A DNA stretch of 64,000 bases. Origin: Pseudomonas sp. StFLB209. GTDB lineage: Bacteria > Pseudomonadota > Gammaproteobacteria > Pseudomonadales > Pseudomonadaceae. The notes under the pieces were generated by a model. It did not search any database. It saw only the letters and a program-made list of their open reading frames with translations, and was not told the DNA's origin. Location: positions 3,861,001 to 3,925,000 of the forward strand of contig NZ_AP014637.1 of the NCBI RefSeq assembly GCF_000829415.1. Reading direction: 5' to 3'. Positions 1 to 8,337 of the stretch are shown piece by piece (position 1 is the stretch's first letter; every line of letters starts with the position of its first letter). Made by a program: the position numbers and the translations under genes.

Positions 1-96
1 GTATTGCCAGCATTTGTGCCGCAAGAAAACCACTCTGGTGAATATCTTGCCGGGAACGCCTTGCGGCTGAAAATTGACGCCGATATCGGCCAGTAA
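1..96 (+). CDS. 3' end of an unidentified protein (partial)
   Basis: Frame 1 is open from the left edge and ends with TAA at 94-96, giving a 31-residue C-terminal tail that ends LKIDADIGQ. I do not recognise the family. Only the end is visible, so neither function nor reality as a gene is certain. The clean stop and the absence of another frame in this stretch favour a real gene running in from the left. Confidence 0.4.
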   Translation, partial: VLPAFVPQENHSGEYLAGNALRLKIDADIGQ

Positions 97-303
97 TGAA
101 CCTGACACCTTTTACAGGGTCTGTAGAGCGATGGATTCTCGACGGCCTGCTGATTCGAGGCCTGGCCTTGCGGCCATGGTGCTCGTGTACTGCTGACATC
201 CGGCGGCTGCAGGAGTTGCACGCAAAGTCCCGTCATGGATGCCCATCGTGCGCCGGCCCGTTCACCGCGGCCTTTGTTTTATTCAGCGAAGATAGTCACT
301 GCC

Positions 304-984
304 ATGCCTCGTCATTTTTCCTCACTGCTGGCCCGCGCGCCCGGCCTGTTCCTGTCAAACCCGCCACGTCGCCACCTGCGTGCCGGGCTGTTTCTCGCGC
401 TGCTGGGCCTGCTGGGTTCGCAATCGCTGCAGGCGGCCGCCAATGACCGCTGGATCAGCGACAGCCTCAATACCTACGTACGCAGCGGCCCGACTGATGG
501 CCACCGGATTGTCGGCACGCTCAAATCCGGGCAGAAGGTCGAGTTGCTCGGTAGCCAGGGTTCCTACAGCCAGATCCGCGGCGAGGGTGGCAGCACTGTG
601 TGGATTCTGACCAGTGACCTGCAGGAAGAACCCGGTCAGTCCGAGCGGCTGCCACAGCTCACCAGTCAGGTGGCACAACTGACCGACCAGTTGGCCAAGA
701 TCGACGACACCTGGAAGGCTCGCGTGCAAGGCATGCAGGAAACCATGGATTCGCGCAAGAAACTGATCGATGAGCTTGAGGCTCGCAGCCAGGGACTGAC
801 CGAGCAGTTGACCCAGGCGCAGTCCGAGCTGCGTGATACTCAGGCACGGCTGGGTATCGAAAACCAGCAGGCGCTGATGAGTTACATGGTCTACGGCGCC
901 AGCATTGCCGGGGTCGGCCTGCTGATCGGTCTGATCCTGCCGGCCATGAGCCGCAAGCGCAAACGCAACGACGGCTGGGTCTGA
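304..984 (+). CDS. SH3 domain membrane-anchored protein (TIGR04211-like)
   Basis: A 226-residue predicted envelope protein. An N-terminal signal region (to about residue 45, with hydrophobic core AGLFLALLGLLG) is followed by a bacterial SH3 domain (about 47-115, WISDSLNTYVRSGP...WILTSDL). Then comes a polar coiled-coil stretch (about 120-190), one transmembrane helix (about 195-216) and a basic tail KRKRN. This is the layout of the TIGR04211 SH3 family, common in gammaproteobacteria and of unknown exact role. The ATG at 304 is preferred over an upstream ATG at 235, because the intervening residues look non-coding and would displace the signal peptide. The gene stands alone with 320 bases before the next gene. 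Confidence 0.8.
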   Translation: MPRHFSSLLARAPGLFLSNPPRRHLRAGLFLALLGLLGSQSLQAAANDRWISDSLNTYVRSGPTDGHRIVGTLKSGQKVELLGSQGSYSQIRGEGGSTVWILTSDLQEEPGQSERLPQLTSQVAQLTDQLAKIDDTWKARVQGMQETMDSRKKLIDELEARSQGLTEQLTQAQSELRDTQARLGIENQQALMSYMVYGASIAGVGLLIGLILPAMSRKRKRNDGWV

Positions 985-1304
985 CAGTCATCTATCCGGG
1001 CGTTCGATAGCCGCCATCGGGTTCGCAAGTACACGGGCTTGCGTGCCTGATGGCCGCTGAAAACTGAAGAAAATCCGCTTTCCAGGCGTCTAACTGTGAT
1101 TTCGCTCTACAGTTTCCCGCTTCAAGGTCGAAAAACTTTTTGGCTTTGCTAACTTGTCCATCAGGCAGGTAGCCGAACGGGCGCAGGAAAATCAGTTTGA
1201 TGGCATTGTGCCGTTAGTTATTATCTGCGCCCTCAGAATCGTGTCGAACCCGGGACCCAAACCCGCAGAGCCGATTTCGCACCCCCTTGAAGACAGGACC
1301 CTGG
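985..1304. other. 320-base intergenic stretch
   Basis: Apart from the hairpin at 1009-1058 I see no gene. An AT-richer patch (about 1060-1230) probably carries the promoter of the response-regulator pair, but I could not identify a convincing sigma-70, sigma-54 or sigma-28 element. Confidence 0.4.
1009..1058 (+). terminator. Imperfect hairpin downstream of the SH3 gene
   Basis: AGCCGCCATC (1009-1018) pairs imperfectly with GATGGCCGCT (1049-1058), and GCAAG (1025-1029) pairs with CTTGC (1038-1042) inside it. There is no clear T-tract, so termination is only a guess. Confidence 0.35.
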
Positions 1305-2906
1305 ATGCTGGCGTACAACCAAAAAAGCTTTCTGATCGTCGATGACTTTTCCGACTTCCGCAGTTCGGTCAGGTCAATGCTGCGTGAGCTGGGCGTCAAG
1401 GAAGTGGATACGGCCGACACCGGCGAACAGGCGCTGAAGATGTGCTCGGAGAAGCGCTACGATTTCGTCCTGCACGATTTCAATCTGGGTGACGGCCGCA
1501 AGAATGGCCAGCAAGTGCTTGAAGATCTGATGACCGAGCGACTGCTCAGTTATGAAAGCGTATTTATCATGGTCACCGCCGAGAATAGTCAGGCGATGGT
1601 CATGAGTGCTCTGGAGTGGGAGCCGGATGGCTACCTGACCAAACCGTTCAACCGTGCCGGGCTCGCGCAGCGCATCGAGAAGATGGTCCAGCGCAAGACC
1701 CTGCTCAAGCCGATCTTCCAGGCGCTGGACCGCGGCAAGCCTGCCGAGGTATTGGCGGCCTGCGTCAATCTGGCCAAGCAGGACCCGCGCCTGGCGCCGT
1801 TGTGCCTGCGCTACAAGGCTGCTGCCTTGCGCGACCTCAATCAGGTCGAGCCGCTCGAAGCCCTGCTCAACTCGATCATTGCCGACCGGCCCACGCCGTG
1901 GGCCTACGGCATGCTCGGCAGCCTGTTGCTCAAGCGTGGCCGCACCGCCGATGCGCAAGGGGTCTACGAGCAGGCCACCAAGGCTTTTCCGATGTTTCCT
2001 GCGCTGTTCGACGGGCTGGCCGATGTGCTGATGGCCCGTGGTGAAACCAAGCGCGCCCAGAGTGTTCTGGAGACCGCCGTGCGCCTGTCGCCGCTGGCGG
2101 TACGCCGGCAGACGATGCTCGGCAAGCTGGCCATGGATAACCAGGATTTCGAGAGCGCCTCGCGGGCTTACCGTCAGGCGGTTTCCCAGGGCCAGTTCTC
2201 GCGCTTCAAAAACCCTGAAACCAATCTGGGCCTGGCCCATGCCTTGATCAACAAAGGCGGCGATCAGGGCCTTGATGTGCGCGCCCGTGCGGAAATCAAC
2301 CAGGCGCTGGGCGATGTGGCCAAGGAACATGCCAATGACGAGGGCTTGCAGGTACGTGCGCGCTTGATGAAGGCCGCCAGCCTGCAACACTCGGACCCGG
2401 AAACCGCCGCCAAGCTCACCGAACAGGCTGTGGCGCGGCTCGATGGCATGAGCCAGTTTCTTAGCGCCGACGCCGCCATGGTGGTTGCGAGCCAGCTCAA
2501 GCAACTGGGTCAGGAGCAGGCGGGTGCCGGCGTGTTGAAAAACACCGCAGAGATCTACGGTGATGACCCGCAGGTCATGAAAACCCTGGCCAGCCTGACT
2601 GATGATCCCGAGATACTCGGTGCCAACAAGGCCGCCATCGACTTGAACGTTCAGGGCGTACGCAGCTATAAAGCCGGTCAGTTGTCCGAGGCCCAGGAGC
2701 TGTTTCGCAAGGCTCTGGCGCTGCAGCCGAAGAACATCAGTATTGCGCTGAACCTTGCCCAGTCGCTGTTGCACCCAGGCCAGAGCTTGAGCGCCGAAGC
2801 GCTGCAAGAGTGCCGGGCATCGCTGACCATGGTCGGCAAAATGCCAGAAACTGACGCGCGCTACCCGCGCTACCAGAAACTCAAGGAAAGGGCATTTGGT
2901 GCATGA
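1305..2906 (+). CDS. Response regulator with TPR output domain
   Basis: A 533-residue cytoplasmic protein. Residues 1-120 are a CheY-like receiver with acidic pocket D13/D14, likely phospho-acceptor D58 (in VLHDF), a Thr in MVTAE and the conserved Lys in LTKPF. The rest is a helical array of tetratricopeptide-like repeats, for example VQGVRSYKAGQLSEAQELFRKALAL near the end, and there is no DNA-binding domain. The output is therefore probably protein-protein interaction. ATG 1305 is chosen over TTG 1287 because AGGA at 1295-1298 is ideally spaced. It overlaps the next gene by four bases (ATGA), so the two are probably translationally coupled partners. TPR response regulators such as Vibrio VieB are known, but orthology is not shown. 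Confidence 0.85.
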   Translation: MLAYNQKSFLIVDDFSDFRSSVRSMLRELGVKEVDTADTGEQALKMCSEKRYDFVLHDFNLGDGRKNGQQVLEDLMTERLLSYESVFIMVTAENSQAMVMSALEWEPDGYLTKPFNRAGLAQRIEKMVQRKTLLKPIFQALDRGKPAEVLAACVNLAKQDPRLAPLCLRYKAAALRDLNQVEPLEALLNSIIADRPTPWAYGMLGSLLLKRGRTADAQGVYEQATKAFPMFPALFDGLADVLMARGETKRAQSVLETAVRLSPLAVRRQTMLGKLAMDNQDFESASRAYRQAVSQGQFSRFKNPETNLGLAHALINKGGDQGLDVRARAEINQALGDVAKEHANDEGLQVRARLMKAASLQHSDPETAAKLTEQAVARLDGMSQFLSADAAMVVASQLKQLGQEQAGAGVLKNTAEIYGDDPQVMKTLASLTDDPEILGANKAAIDLNVQGVRSYKAGQLSEAQELFRKALALQPKNISIALNLAQSLLHPGQSLSAEALQECRASLTMVGKMPETDARYPRYQKLKERAFGA

Positions 2907-3595
2907 TTGATCAACCGCAAGGCCCGGACTTCTCGATGGTCATCGCCTCCACGGTGCATGACATGAAAAACTCCCTGACCATCCTCAGCCAGGCCCACCA
3001 CAACTGGGTGGAGCGCCTGAGTCAGGAGCAGCTAGAGCACCCCGAGCACGGGGTCATGGAATACGAGTTCGCCCGCCTCAATGGCATGTTGGTGCAACTG
3101 CTGGGGCTCTACAAACTGGGCGTCAACCAGTTGCCGATGCAGGCCGACTACCACGACTTGGATGACTTCATCGAAGCGCAACTGGTGCACCATAAAGAAG
3201 TGCTCGACAGTCGCGGCATTTCGGCCAGCTACAGCGTCGATGGTCTGACCCCGCTGGGCTTCTTTGACCGGGAGCTGATCGGCTCAGTGCTTAATAACAT
3301 CATGGTCAATGCCATTCGCTACGCCGACAAGGCGATTGCCATTACCGCCGGTGAGCAGGGCGGTGAGCTGTTCATCACGATCAATGACGATGGCCGGGGG
3401 TATCCGGCGTCGATGATCGAACACCAGCATGAGCTGGTGCAAGGCATCAACCCGATCAGTGGCAGCACCGGTCTGGGCTTGTACTTTGCCGGTCATATCG
3501 CCAGCCTGCACGCGCGTAACGGGGTGGCAGGCCGGGTTGAGCTGGCCAATGGCGGGGCGTTGGGGGGCGGGTTGTTTACGTTGTATTTGCCGTAA
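2903..3595 (+). CDS. Sensorless histidine kinase (HisKA/HATPase_c)
   Basis: A 230-residue soluble kinase made only of the catalytic core. The H-box is VHDMKNSLTIL (phospho-acceptor H19), the N-box NNIMVNAIRYA, the G1 box NDDGRGYP and the G2 box STGLGLYFA. No transmembrane helix, PAS or other sensor domain is visible, so the input must come from a partner protein or from small-molecule binding to the core. It starts inside the stop of the TPR response regulator (ATGA at 2903-2906), which marks that regulator as its likely partner. The physiological role is unknown; the proximity to motility genes is suggestive only. Confidence 0.88.
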   Translation: MIDQPQGPDFSMVIASTVHDMKNSLTILSQAHHNWVERLSQEQLEHPEHGVMEYEFARLNGMLVQLLGLYKLGVNQLPMQADYHDLDDFIEAQLVHHKEVLDSRGISASYSVDGLTPLGFFDRELIGSVLNNIMVNAIRYADKAIAITAGEQGGELFITINDDGRGYPASMIEHQHELVQGINPISGSTGLGLYFAGHIASLHARNGVAGRVELANGGALGGGLFTLYLP

Positions 3596-3644
3596 AGGCA
3601 ATTCGTCGACATCGTCCCCGATTTGAACAGGCCCTTTGCCACGC

Positions 3645-3671
3645 TTCAGTTATGGTGATTTCAGCCGATTA
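3645..3671 (+). promoter_or_regulatory. Possible sigma-28 (FliA) promoter
   Basis: TTCAGTTA (3645-3652), 11 bases, then GCCGATTA (3664-3671). The -10 matches the GCCGATAA consensus at 7 of 8 positions, the spacing is exact and the -35 matches TAAAGTTT at 5 of 8. It sits 31 bases before the GTG of the oxygenase gene. If real, it places that gene pair in the late flagellar regulon. Confidence 0.42.
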
Positions 3672-3702
3672 CCAAGCGTGAGCAATCAACAGGAGGGCTG
3701 AT

Positions 3703-4569
3703 GTGAATCTGTACATCAATCAAGTCCGCAATAAGCCGGACTTCCGTCATGCGATCTACCGCGGCGATATTTTCCTCGATACCGATCTGCCAATGGCCGA
3801 GTCCCTGTGTGCCTTCGCCAGAGAAAGCATTACGGCAGCGTTCAACGGTGAAACCGATCATCAGGCTCTGCACACGATGATGCCGGTGGAGGAATTTGTC
3901 AGTCTGGTGCAGCGCCTCAAAGGCCAGTTCACCAACTGCCAACAAGTCAAGGATATGATTCGCCAGTTCATAGTGGACCTGGGTTTGGCGCCTGAAGATT
4001 ATCTTTTCGATGTGCCACGCATTCGTGTAGTGCCCAACTATGACTACCTGCATGCCGGAGTTAGCTACGCCTACAAGCCGCATCGTGATACTTGGTATGG
4101 CAGCCCCGAATGCCAGATCAACACCTGGATGCCGGTCTATAGCATCGAGCCGGAACAAACGATGATGATCAATCCTGCCTATTTCGATGTGGCGGTGAAA
4201 AACTCGTCGGCCGACTGGAGCCTGGCGCACTGGATCAATGTGCAGCGCCCTTTGGCGACCGCTAATGTAACCGAAGAGGTACGGGTGCATCCGTTGCCGC
4301 TCGAAGAGTTGTCCACCGCCTCCGAGTTGCGTGTGGCCGGTAATTCCGGTGATATCTTGCTGTTTTCGTCAGCGCATTTGCACGGTACGGTGGCCAACCA
4401 CACCAACAAGACTCGTTTCAGTGTCGATTTTCGCTTGATTCATATTGCCGACCTGTTGGCCGGCCGTGGTGCGATCAACGTTGATAACAAGGTGCGAGAA
4501 GCCGAAGCCGGCCTGTCCCAGTTTTTCCATGCCAGCGATTTTTCCCAGTTCAAAGGAGTCAATCCATGA
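3703..4569 (+). CDS. 2-oxoglutarate/Fe(II)-dependent oxygenase-like protein
   Basis: A 288-residue soluble protein. HRD (H127, D129) looks like the proximal HxD iron-binding pair. A distal His in HLHGT (H227) is followed 11 residues later by Arg (R238), the usual spacing for the 2-oxoglutarate-binding Arg in non-haem iron oxygenases of the phytanoyl-CoA/cupin type. The start is GTG 3703, with a strong AGGAGG at 3691-3696; the ATG at 3701 is followed at once by a stop. The stop overlaps the next gene (ATGA), so the oxygenase and the TylF-type methyltransferase are co-expressed. The pair could tailor a sugar, lipid or small metabolite by hydroxylation and O-methylation. The substrate is unknown. 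The iron-site assignment is by eye. Confidence 0.7.
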   Translation: MNLYINQVRNKPDFRHAIYRGDIFLDTDLPMAESLCAFARESITAAFNGETDHQALHTMMPVEEFVSLVQRLKGQFTNCQQVKDMIRQFIVDLGLAPEDYLFDVPRIRVVPNYDYLHAGVSYAYKPHRDTWYGSPECQINTWMPVYSIEPEQTMMINPAYFDVAVKNSSADWSLAHWINVQRPLATANVTEEVRVHPLPLEELSTASELRVAGNSGDILLFSSAHLHGTVANHTNKTRFSVDFRLIHIADLLAGRGAINVDNKVREAEAGLSQFFHASDFSQFKGVNP

Positions 4570-5288
4570 CCAAGCGCCGCCTGACCGCCGCTGAAGTTGA
4601 ATACAACGAAAAGCGCGCCAGCGTCCTCAAGCGGGTAGACTCGCAGTATGTGGCCGATGCTCCGTTCGTGTTTGCAAATCGCATTACTGTGACGGCAGCC
4701 TTGTCGCGCATGGAACTGTTCAAAATGATTCACGATGTGCCCGGCGCGATCATCGAGTGCGGGGTGTACAAGGGCAATTCGCTAATGCTCTACATGCACC
4801 TGTCGATGATTCTTGAGCCTTATGCGATCAATCGTTCGATCATCGGCTTCGATACCTTCTCCGGCTTTGCAAGTATCGATGCCGAAGAGGACCCCAAGGA
4901 CATCAACGAAAGCATGTTCTCCGACACCGACGAGTCGCTGATTCAGGACATGATCGATGCCAATGATCTGGTGCGGCCGGTCAACCGCATTCCGCGTTGC
5001 GAAATCATCAAGGGCGATATCATGGAGACCGTGCCAGCGTTCCCCAAAACCCGTCCCGATCTGGTCGTGGCCATGCTGATCCTCGATACGGATCTGTACT
5101 CTTCAACCAAAGTGGCGCTGGAAACATTCCTGCCCTATATGCCCAAGGGCGCTATCGTGGTGCTTGACGAAGTTGCTTACCGTAATTTCCCTGGCGAGAC
5201 TACAGCCCTGCGTGAAGTATTGGACCTGAATAAGGTAGAGCTCAAGCGCCTGCCGTTCGACTCCAGCGTTGGTTATTTCAGGGTCTGA
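4566..5288 (+). CDS. TylF/MycF-type O-methyltransferase
   Basis: A 240-residue class I SAM-dependent methyltransferase of the TylF/MycF/NovP type, which in antibiotic pathways methylates sugar hydroxyls in a metal-dependent way. The SAM-binding loop IIECGVYKGNS is at about 62-72, an acidic GFDTFSGF follows strand 2, and a DTDLYSST motif near 175-183 plus VVLDE near 201-205 match the family's metal-binding acidic residues. It is translationally coupled to the preceding oxygenase (4-base overlap). Sugar methylation fits the glycosylation island further right, but the two loci are more than 20 kb apart and the link is inference. Confidence 0.82.
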   Translation: MTKRRLTAAEVEYNEKRASVLKRVDSQYVADAPFVFANRITVTAALSRMELFKMIHDVPGAIIECGVYKGNSLMLYMHLSMILEPYAINRSIIGFDTFSGFASIDAEEDPKDINESMFSDTDESLIQDMIDANDLVRPVNRIPRCEIIKGDIMETVPAFPKTRPDLVVAMLILDTDLYSSTKVALETFLPYMPKGAIVVLDEVAYRNFPGETTALREVLDLNKVELKRLPFDSSVGYFRV

Positions 5289-5378
5289 TTGCTATGCAAC
5301 TTGTTTGTGGCCATTGAAATTCGTTGGCCTGCTGCCTAATCTCGCGGTTCGCCAGACTGGATATCAAGGAACGAGGCA

Positions 5379-6722
5379 ATGGCCTGCGAAGAACACTCAG
5401 CCGCGCCGCAGGCGCTGGCCGGGGTAGACGAAGTCGAATGCATCACTCCCGACCTCAATGGCGTACCGCGTGGCAAGGTGATGACCGCCGAGGGCTTTCT
5501 CGGCGGACGACGGTTGCAGATGGCGCGCGGCGTGTTGCTGCAATGCATCATGGGTGGCTATCCACAGGCGAAGTTCTACGGCAGCGATGACGGCGACCTG
5601 GCACTGGTCGCTGATCCGCAGCACGTTTATCGGTTGCCCTGGAGCGACGGCGATCGCGCTTTGGCGATCTGTGATGCTGTGGAGCTGGACGGCCAGCCCT
5701 GCGGGTTGTCTAGCCGTAGCGTGCTCAAGTCGGTACTGGCTCGTTATACCGGGCAGGGGCTGGCGCCGGTGGTTGCCACTGAGCTGGAATTCTACGTTTT
5801 CGCGCCCAATCCTGATCCGCAGCAGCCTTTCCAGCCCCCTGTAGGGCTTGATGGCCGGCGTGAGCAGGGCTTCTCGGCTTTCAGCGTGACCTCCAACAAT
5901 GGTCTGCGGCCATTCTTTGCCGAAGTGCGTACCTGCATGGCGGCGCTCGGCCTGCCGCGCGACACCTTCATGCATGAAATGGGCGTCAGCCAGTTCGAGA
6001 TCAATCTTCTGCACGGTGATCCGCTGTTGCTGGCCGACCAGACCTTCCTGTTCAAGCACCTGCTCAAGGAAGTGGCGCTCAAACATGGCCTGAGCGTGGT
6101 CTGCATGGCCAAGCCGCTGGCCCAGGCGGCGGGTAGTTCGATGCACATTCACCAGAGCGTTGTTGATGTTGCCTCGGGGCGTAATCTGTTCAGCGATACG
6201 GATGGTCAGCCAACGCCGGCTTTTCATCACTTTATCGGCGGGCAGCAGGCGTGCATGGCGGACTTCACGGCATTGTTCGCGCCGAACGTCAATTCCTACC
6301 AGCGTCTGTTTCATCCCTATGCCTCACCGAACAATGCGTGCTGGTCTCATGACAACCGCGCGGCCGGGTTGCGCATTCCGTCCAGTGGTCCCGAGGCGCG
6401 GCGGGTGGAGAATCGTTTGCCCGGTGCTGATGCCAATCCTTATCTGGCGATTGCTGCCAGCCTGGCAGCGGGCTGGCACGGTCTGCAGCATGCTCTGGAG
6501 CCAGCGGCGCCGGTCCAGGGCGAAATCGATGTGCCGCCGGCCCTCCGGCTGCCCGTCACCTTGCAGGAGGCGCTGTTGCGGCTTGAGCGCAGCACCTTGG
6601 CCAAGGAACTGTTCGGGCAGGCGTTCATCGAAGGCTTCGTTGCCAGCAAGACCCTGGAGCTGACAAGCTTTCTCGATGAAATCACGCCCTGGGAAAGACG
6701 AGTGCTTGGCAGCCAGATCTGA
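5379..6722 (+). CDS. Glutamine synthetase family protein (gamma-glutamylpolyamine synthetase-like)
   Basis: A 447-residue ATP-dependent ligase of the glutamine synthetase superfamily. Recognisable family blocks are ATELEFYVF (first metal-binding Glu), HEMGVSQFEINL, GSSMHIHQS (active-site His), PNVNSYQRL and GPEARRVENRLPGADANPYLAIAA. Length and motifs fit the PuuA/PauA group, which glutamylates polyamines or other amines, better than true GlnA. A glutamine-synthetase-like gene next to the flgZ-flgN-flgM-flgA cluster is, from memory, conserved in other Pseudomonas. The start ATG 5379 follows AAGGA. It is not obviously part of the flagellar system. Confidence 0.85.
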   Translation: MACEEHSAAPQALAGVDEVECITPDLNGVPRGKVMTAEGFLGGRRLQMARGVLLQCIMGGYPQAKFYGSDDGDLALVADPQHVYRLPWSDGDRALAICDAVELDGQPCGLSSRSVLKSVLARYTGQGLAPVVATELEFYVFAPNPDPQQPFQPPVGLDGRREQGFSAFSVTSNNGLRPFFAEVRTCMAALGLPRDTFMHEMGVSQFEINLLHGDPLLLADQTFLFKHLLKEVALKHGLSVVCMAKPLAQAAGSSMHIHQSVVDVASGRNLFSDTDGQPTPAFHHFIGGQQACMADFTALFAPNVNSYQRLFHPYASPNNACWSHDNRAAGLRIPSSGPEARRVENRLPGADANPYLAIAASLAAGWHGLQHALEPAAPVQGEIDVPPALRLPVTLQEALLRLERSTLAKELFGQAFIEGFVASKTLELTSFLDEITPWERRVLGSQI

Positions 6723-6848
6723 GCGACCAGTATTGTCTTTGGCCGGCAGTCGGATCGAAACCATTCCCGGCTCAAGCCAGTCCTACAGGCACCGCGCTGC
6801 GAATGATTGACCATGCCCACACGGGCAACTTTGATAGTCGGGACTACC

Positions 6849-8183
6849 ATGCGCCAAATCTGGAAATCGTTTCGAGCGCTGTACTTCGCTTCACTGATGA
6901 TGTTGATCGGCTCCGGCCTGCTCAGTACCTACCTGGCCTTGCGCCTGGCGGCCGATCAGGTTGATAGCCTGTGGGTGGGTGGATTGATGGCAGCCAATTA
7001 CGTCGGCCTGGTGCTGGGCGGCAAGATCGGCCACCGGCTGATCGGCCGGGTCGGCCATATCCGTGCCTATGCCACCTGCGCCGGGATCGTCGGTGCGGCG
7101 GTGCTGGGCCATGGCCTGACCGACTGGTTGCCGGCCTGGCTGGGGCTGCGTCTGATTGTCGGCCTTGGCATGATGTGCCAATACATGGTCATCGAGAGCT
7201 GGCTCAACGAGCAGGCCAATGCCAGCCAGCGCGGTATTGTCTTTAGCGGCTACATGATCGCTTCCTACCTGGGGCTGGTACTGGGGCAACTGATTCTGGT
7301 GGTGCATCCACAGTTGGGCCCTGAGCTGCTGATGCTGGTGGCGATGTGTTTTGCCCTGTGCCTGGTGCCGGTGGCGATGACCCGCAGTATTCACCCTGCA
7401 CCGTTACACCCGGCGCCGCTGGAGCCGCTGTTTTTCATGAAGCGTGTGCCGCAGTCACTGACCACCGTGCTGGGCGCAGGATTGGGGCTTGGCGCATTCT
7501 ATGGCCTGGCGCCGGTGTATGCCGCAGGGCACGGGATGCCGACCGAGCAGGTGGGTCTGTTCATGGGCTGCTGCATTCTGGCCGGCTTTATCGTGCAGTG
7601 GCCGCTGGGGCTGTTATCGGATCGGTTTGACCGGGCGTTGCTGATTCGCGTCATTGCGGCGCTGCTGGTGCTGTTCAGTCTGCCGTTGGTGGTGTTGGCC
7701 GATGTGCCGGTAGAGGTGCTGTTTATCGTGTGCTTCCTGGCCGCACTGATGCAGTTCAGTCTTTATCCTTTGGCGGTCGCTTTCTCCAATGACCACGTTG
7801 AGGCTGAACGGCGGGTTTCGCTGACCGCCATGTTGCTGATGACCTATGGCATCGGCGCAAGTATCGGACCATTGCTGGCGGGTGTGCTGATGCGTACCTT
7901 TGGCGGCAACATGCTGTATGCCTTCATTTGTGCTGTAGCGGCCTTGTTGGTGCTGTTGATCCGTCCCAAAGCCGTTACCCGCCTGCATGAAGTCGAGAAT
8001 GCACCTTTGCAGCACGTGGCAATGCCCGACAGCATGGCCAGTTCACCGCTGTCGGTGGCCCTTGACCCTCGGGTCGATGAGCAGGTTGTGCAGGACAAGA
8101 TGCAGGCTGACACCGATGCCGAGCCTGAGAGTGGCACTGAGCCGGTGGAAGAGCTTGATGAGTCGCAGCGCAAGCAGGGCTAA
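6849..8183 (+). CDS. MFS transporter (YcaD-like)
   Basis: A 444-residue major facilitator permease with about 12 hydrophobic segments. The cytoplasmic loop after the second helix (GGKIGHRLIGRVGHIRAY) is of MFS type, and MVIESWLNEQANASQRG resembles the YcaD group. The last 50 residues form an unusual acidic, polar tail (DKMQADTDAEPESGTEPVEE), probably cytoplasmic. ATG 6849 (MRQIWKSF) is preferred over 6807 because the upstream residues carry no hydrophobic or conserved sequence. Substrate unknown. It is convergent with flgZ. Confidence 0.85.
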   Translation: MRQIWKSFRALYFASLMMLIGSGLLSTYLALRLAADQVDSLWVGGLMAANYVGLVLGGKIGHRLIGRVGHIRAYATCAGIVGAAVLGHGLTDWLPAWLGLRLIVGLGMMCQYMVIESWLNEQANASQRGIVFSGYMIASYLGLVLGQLILVVHPQLGPELLMLVAMCFALCLVPVAMTRSIHPAPLHPAPLEPLFFMKRVPQSLTTVLGAGLGLGAFYGLAPVYAAGHGMPTEQVGLFMGCCILAGFIVQWPLGLLSDRFDRALLIRVIAALLVLFSLPLVVLADVPVEVLFIVCFLAALMQFSLYPLAVAFSNDHVEAERRVSLTAMLLMTYGIGASIGPLLAGVLMRTFGGNMLYAFICAVAALLVLLIRPKAVTRLHEVENAPLQHVAMPDSMASSPLSVALDPRVDEQVVQDKMQADTDAEPESGTEPVEELDESQRKQG

Positions 8184-8189
8184 GGTAGA

Positions 8190-8280
8190 TGTAGGGGCGA
8201 CCTTGGTCGCGAAAGGGCCGGGTCAGGTGCAGAATTTGTAGCGTCTGAGAAACAGCTTTCGCGAGCTTGCTCGTTGCCAC
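8190..8280. repeat. Inverted pair of REP-like elements
   Basis: TGTAGGGGCGACCTTGGTCG (from 8190) carries stem GCGACC/GGTCGC (8197-8202 and 8205-8210). The reverse complement of 8253-8280 begins GTGGCAACGAGCAAGCTCGC, a diverged second copy. Two head-to-head copies of this type are typical of Pseudomonas REP doublets between convergent genes. Confidence 0.65.
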
Positions 8281-8306
8281 TGGAAAATCAACATGCTGGA
8301 ATCAAT

Positions 8307-8330
8307 GCCGCTCCCGAGGTCGGGAGCGGC
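8307..8330. terminator. Strong hairpin between the convergent MFS gene and flgZ
   Basis: GCCGCTCCCG (8307-8316), AGGT loop, CGGGAGCGGC (8321-8330): a perfect 10-bp stem just beyond the flgZ stop codon. There is no long T-run on either side, so it may act as a bidirectional transcript end or 3' stabiliser. Confidence 0.5.
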
Positions 8331-8337
8331 AGACGAC

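Noticed and set aside
96..446. 116-codon frame beginning at the left flank
   Set aside because: It overlaps the SH3 protein in another frame, has shadow-like Arg/Pro/Ala composition and no recognisable motif.
1261..1280. GCCGATTT at about 1271 as a sigma-28 -10 for the TPR regulator
   Set aside because: The region 11 bases upstream is GC-rich and shows no -35.
1374..2807. 477-codon minus-strand frame
   Set aside because: It is antisense to the TPR response regulator, with Gln/His/Arg-rich composition typical of a shadow of GC-rich coding DNA.
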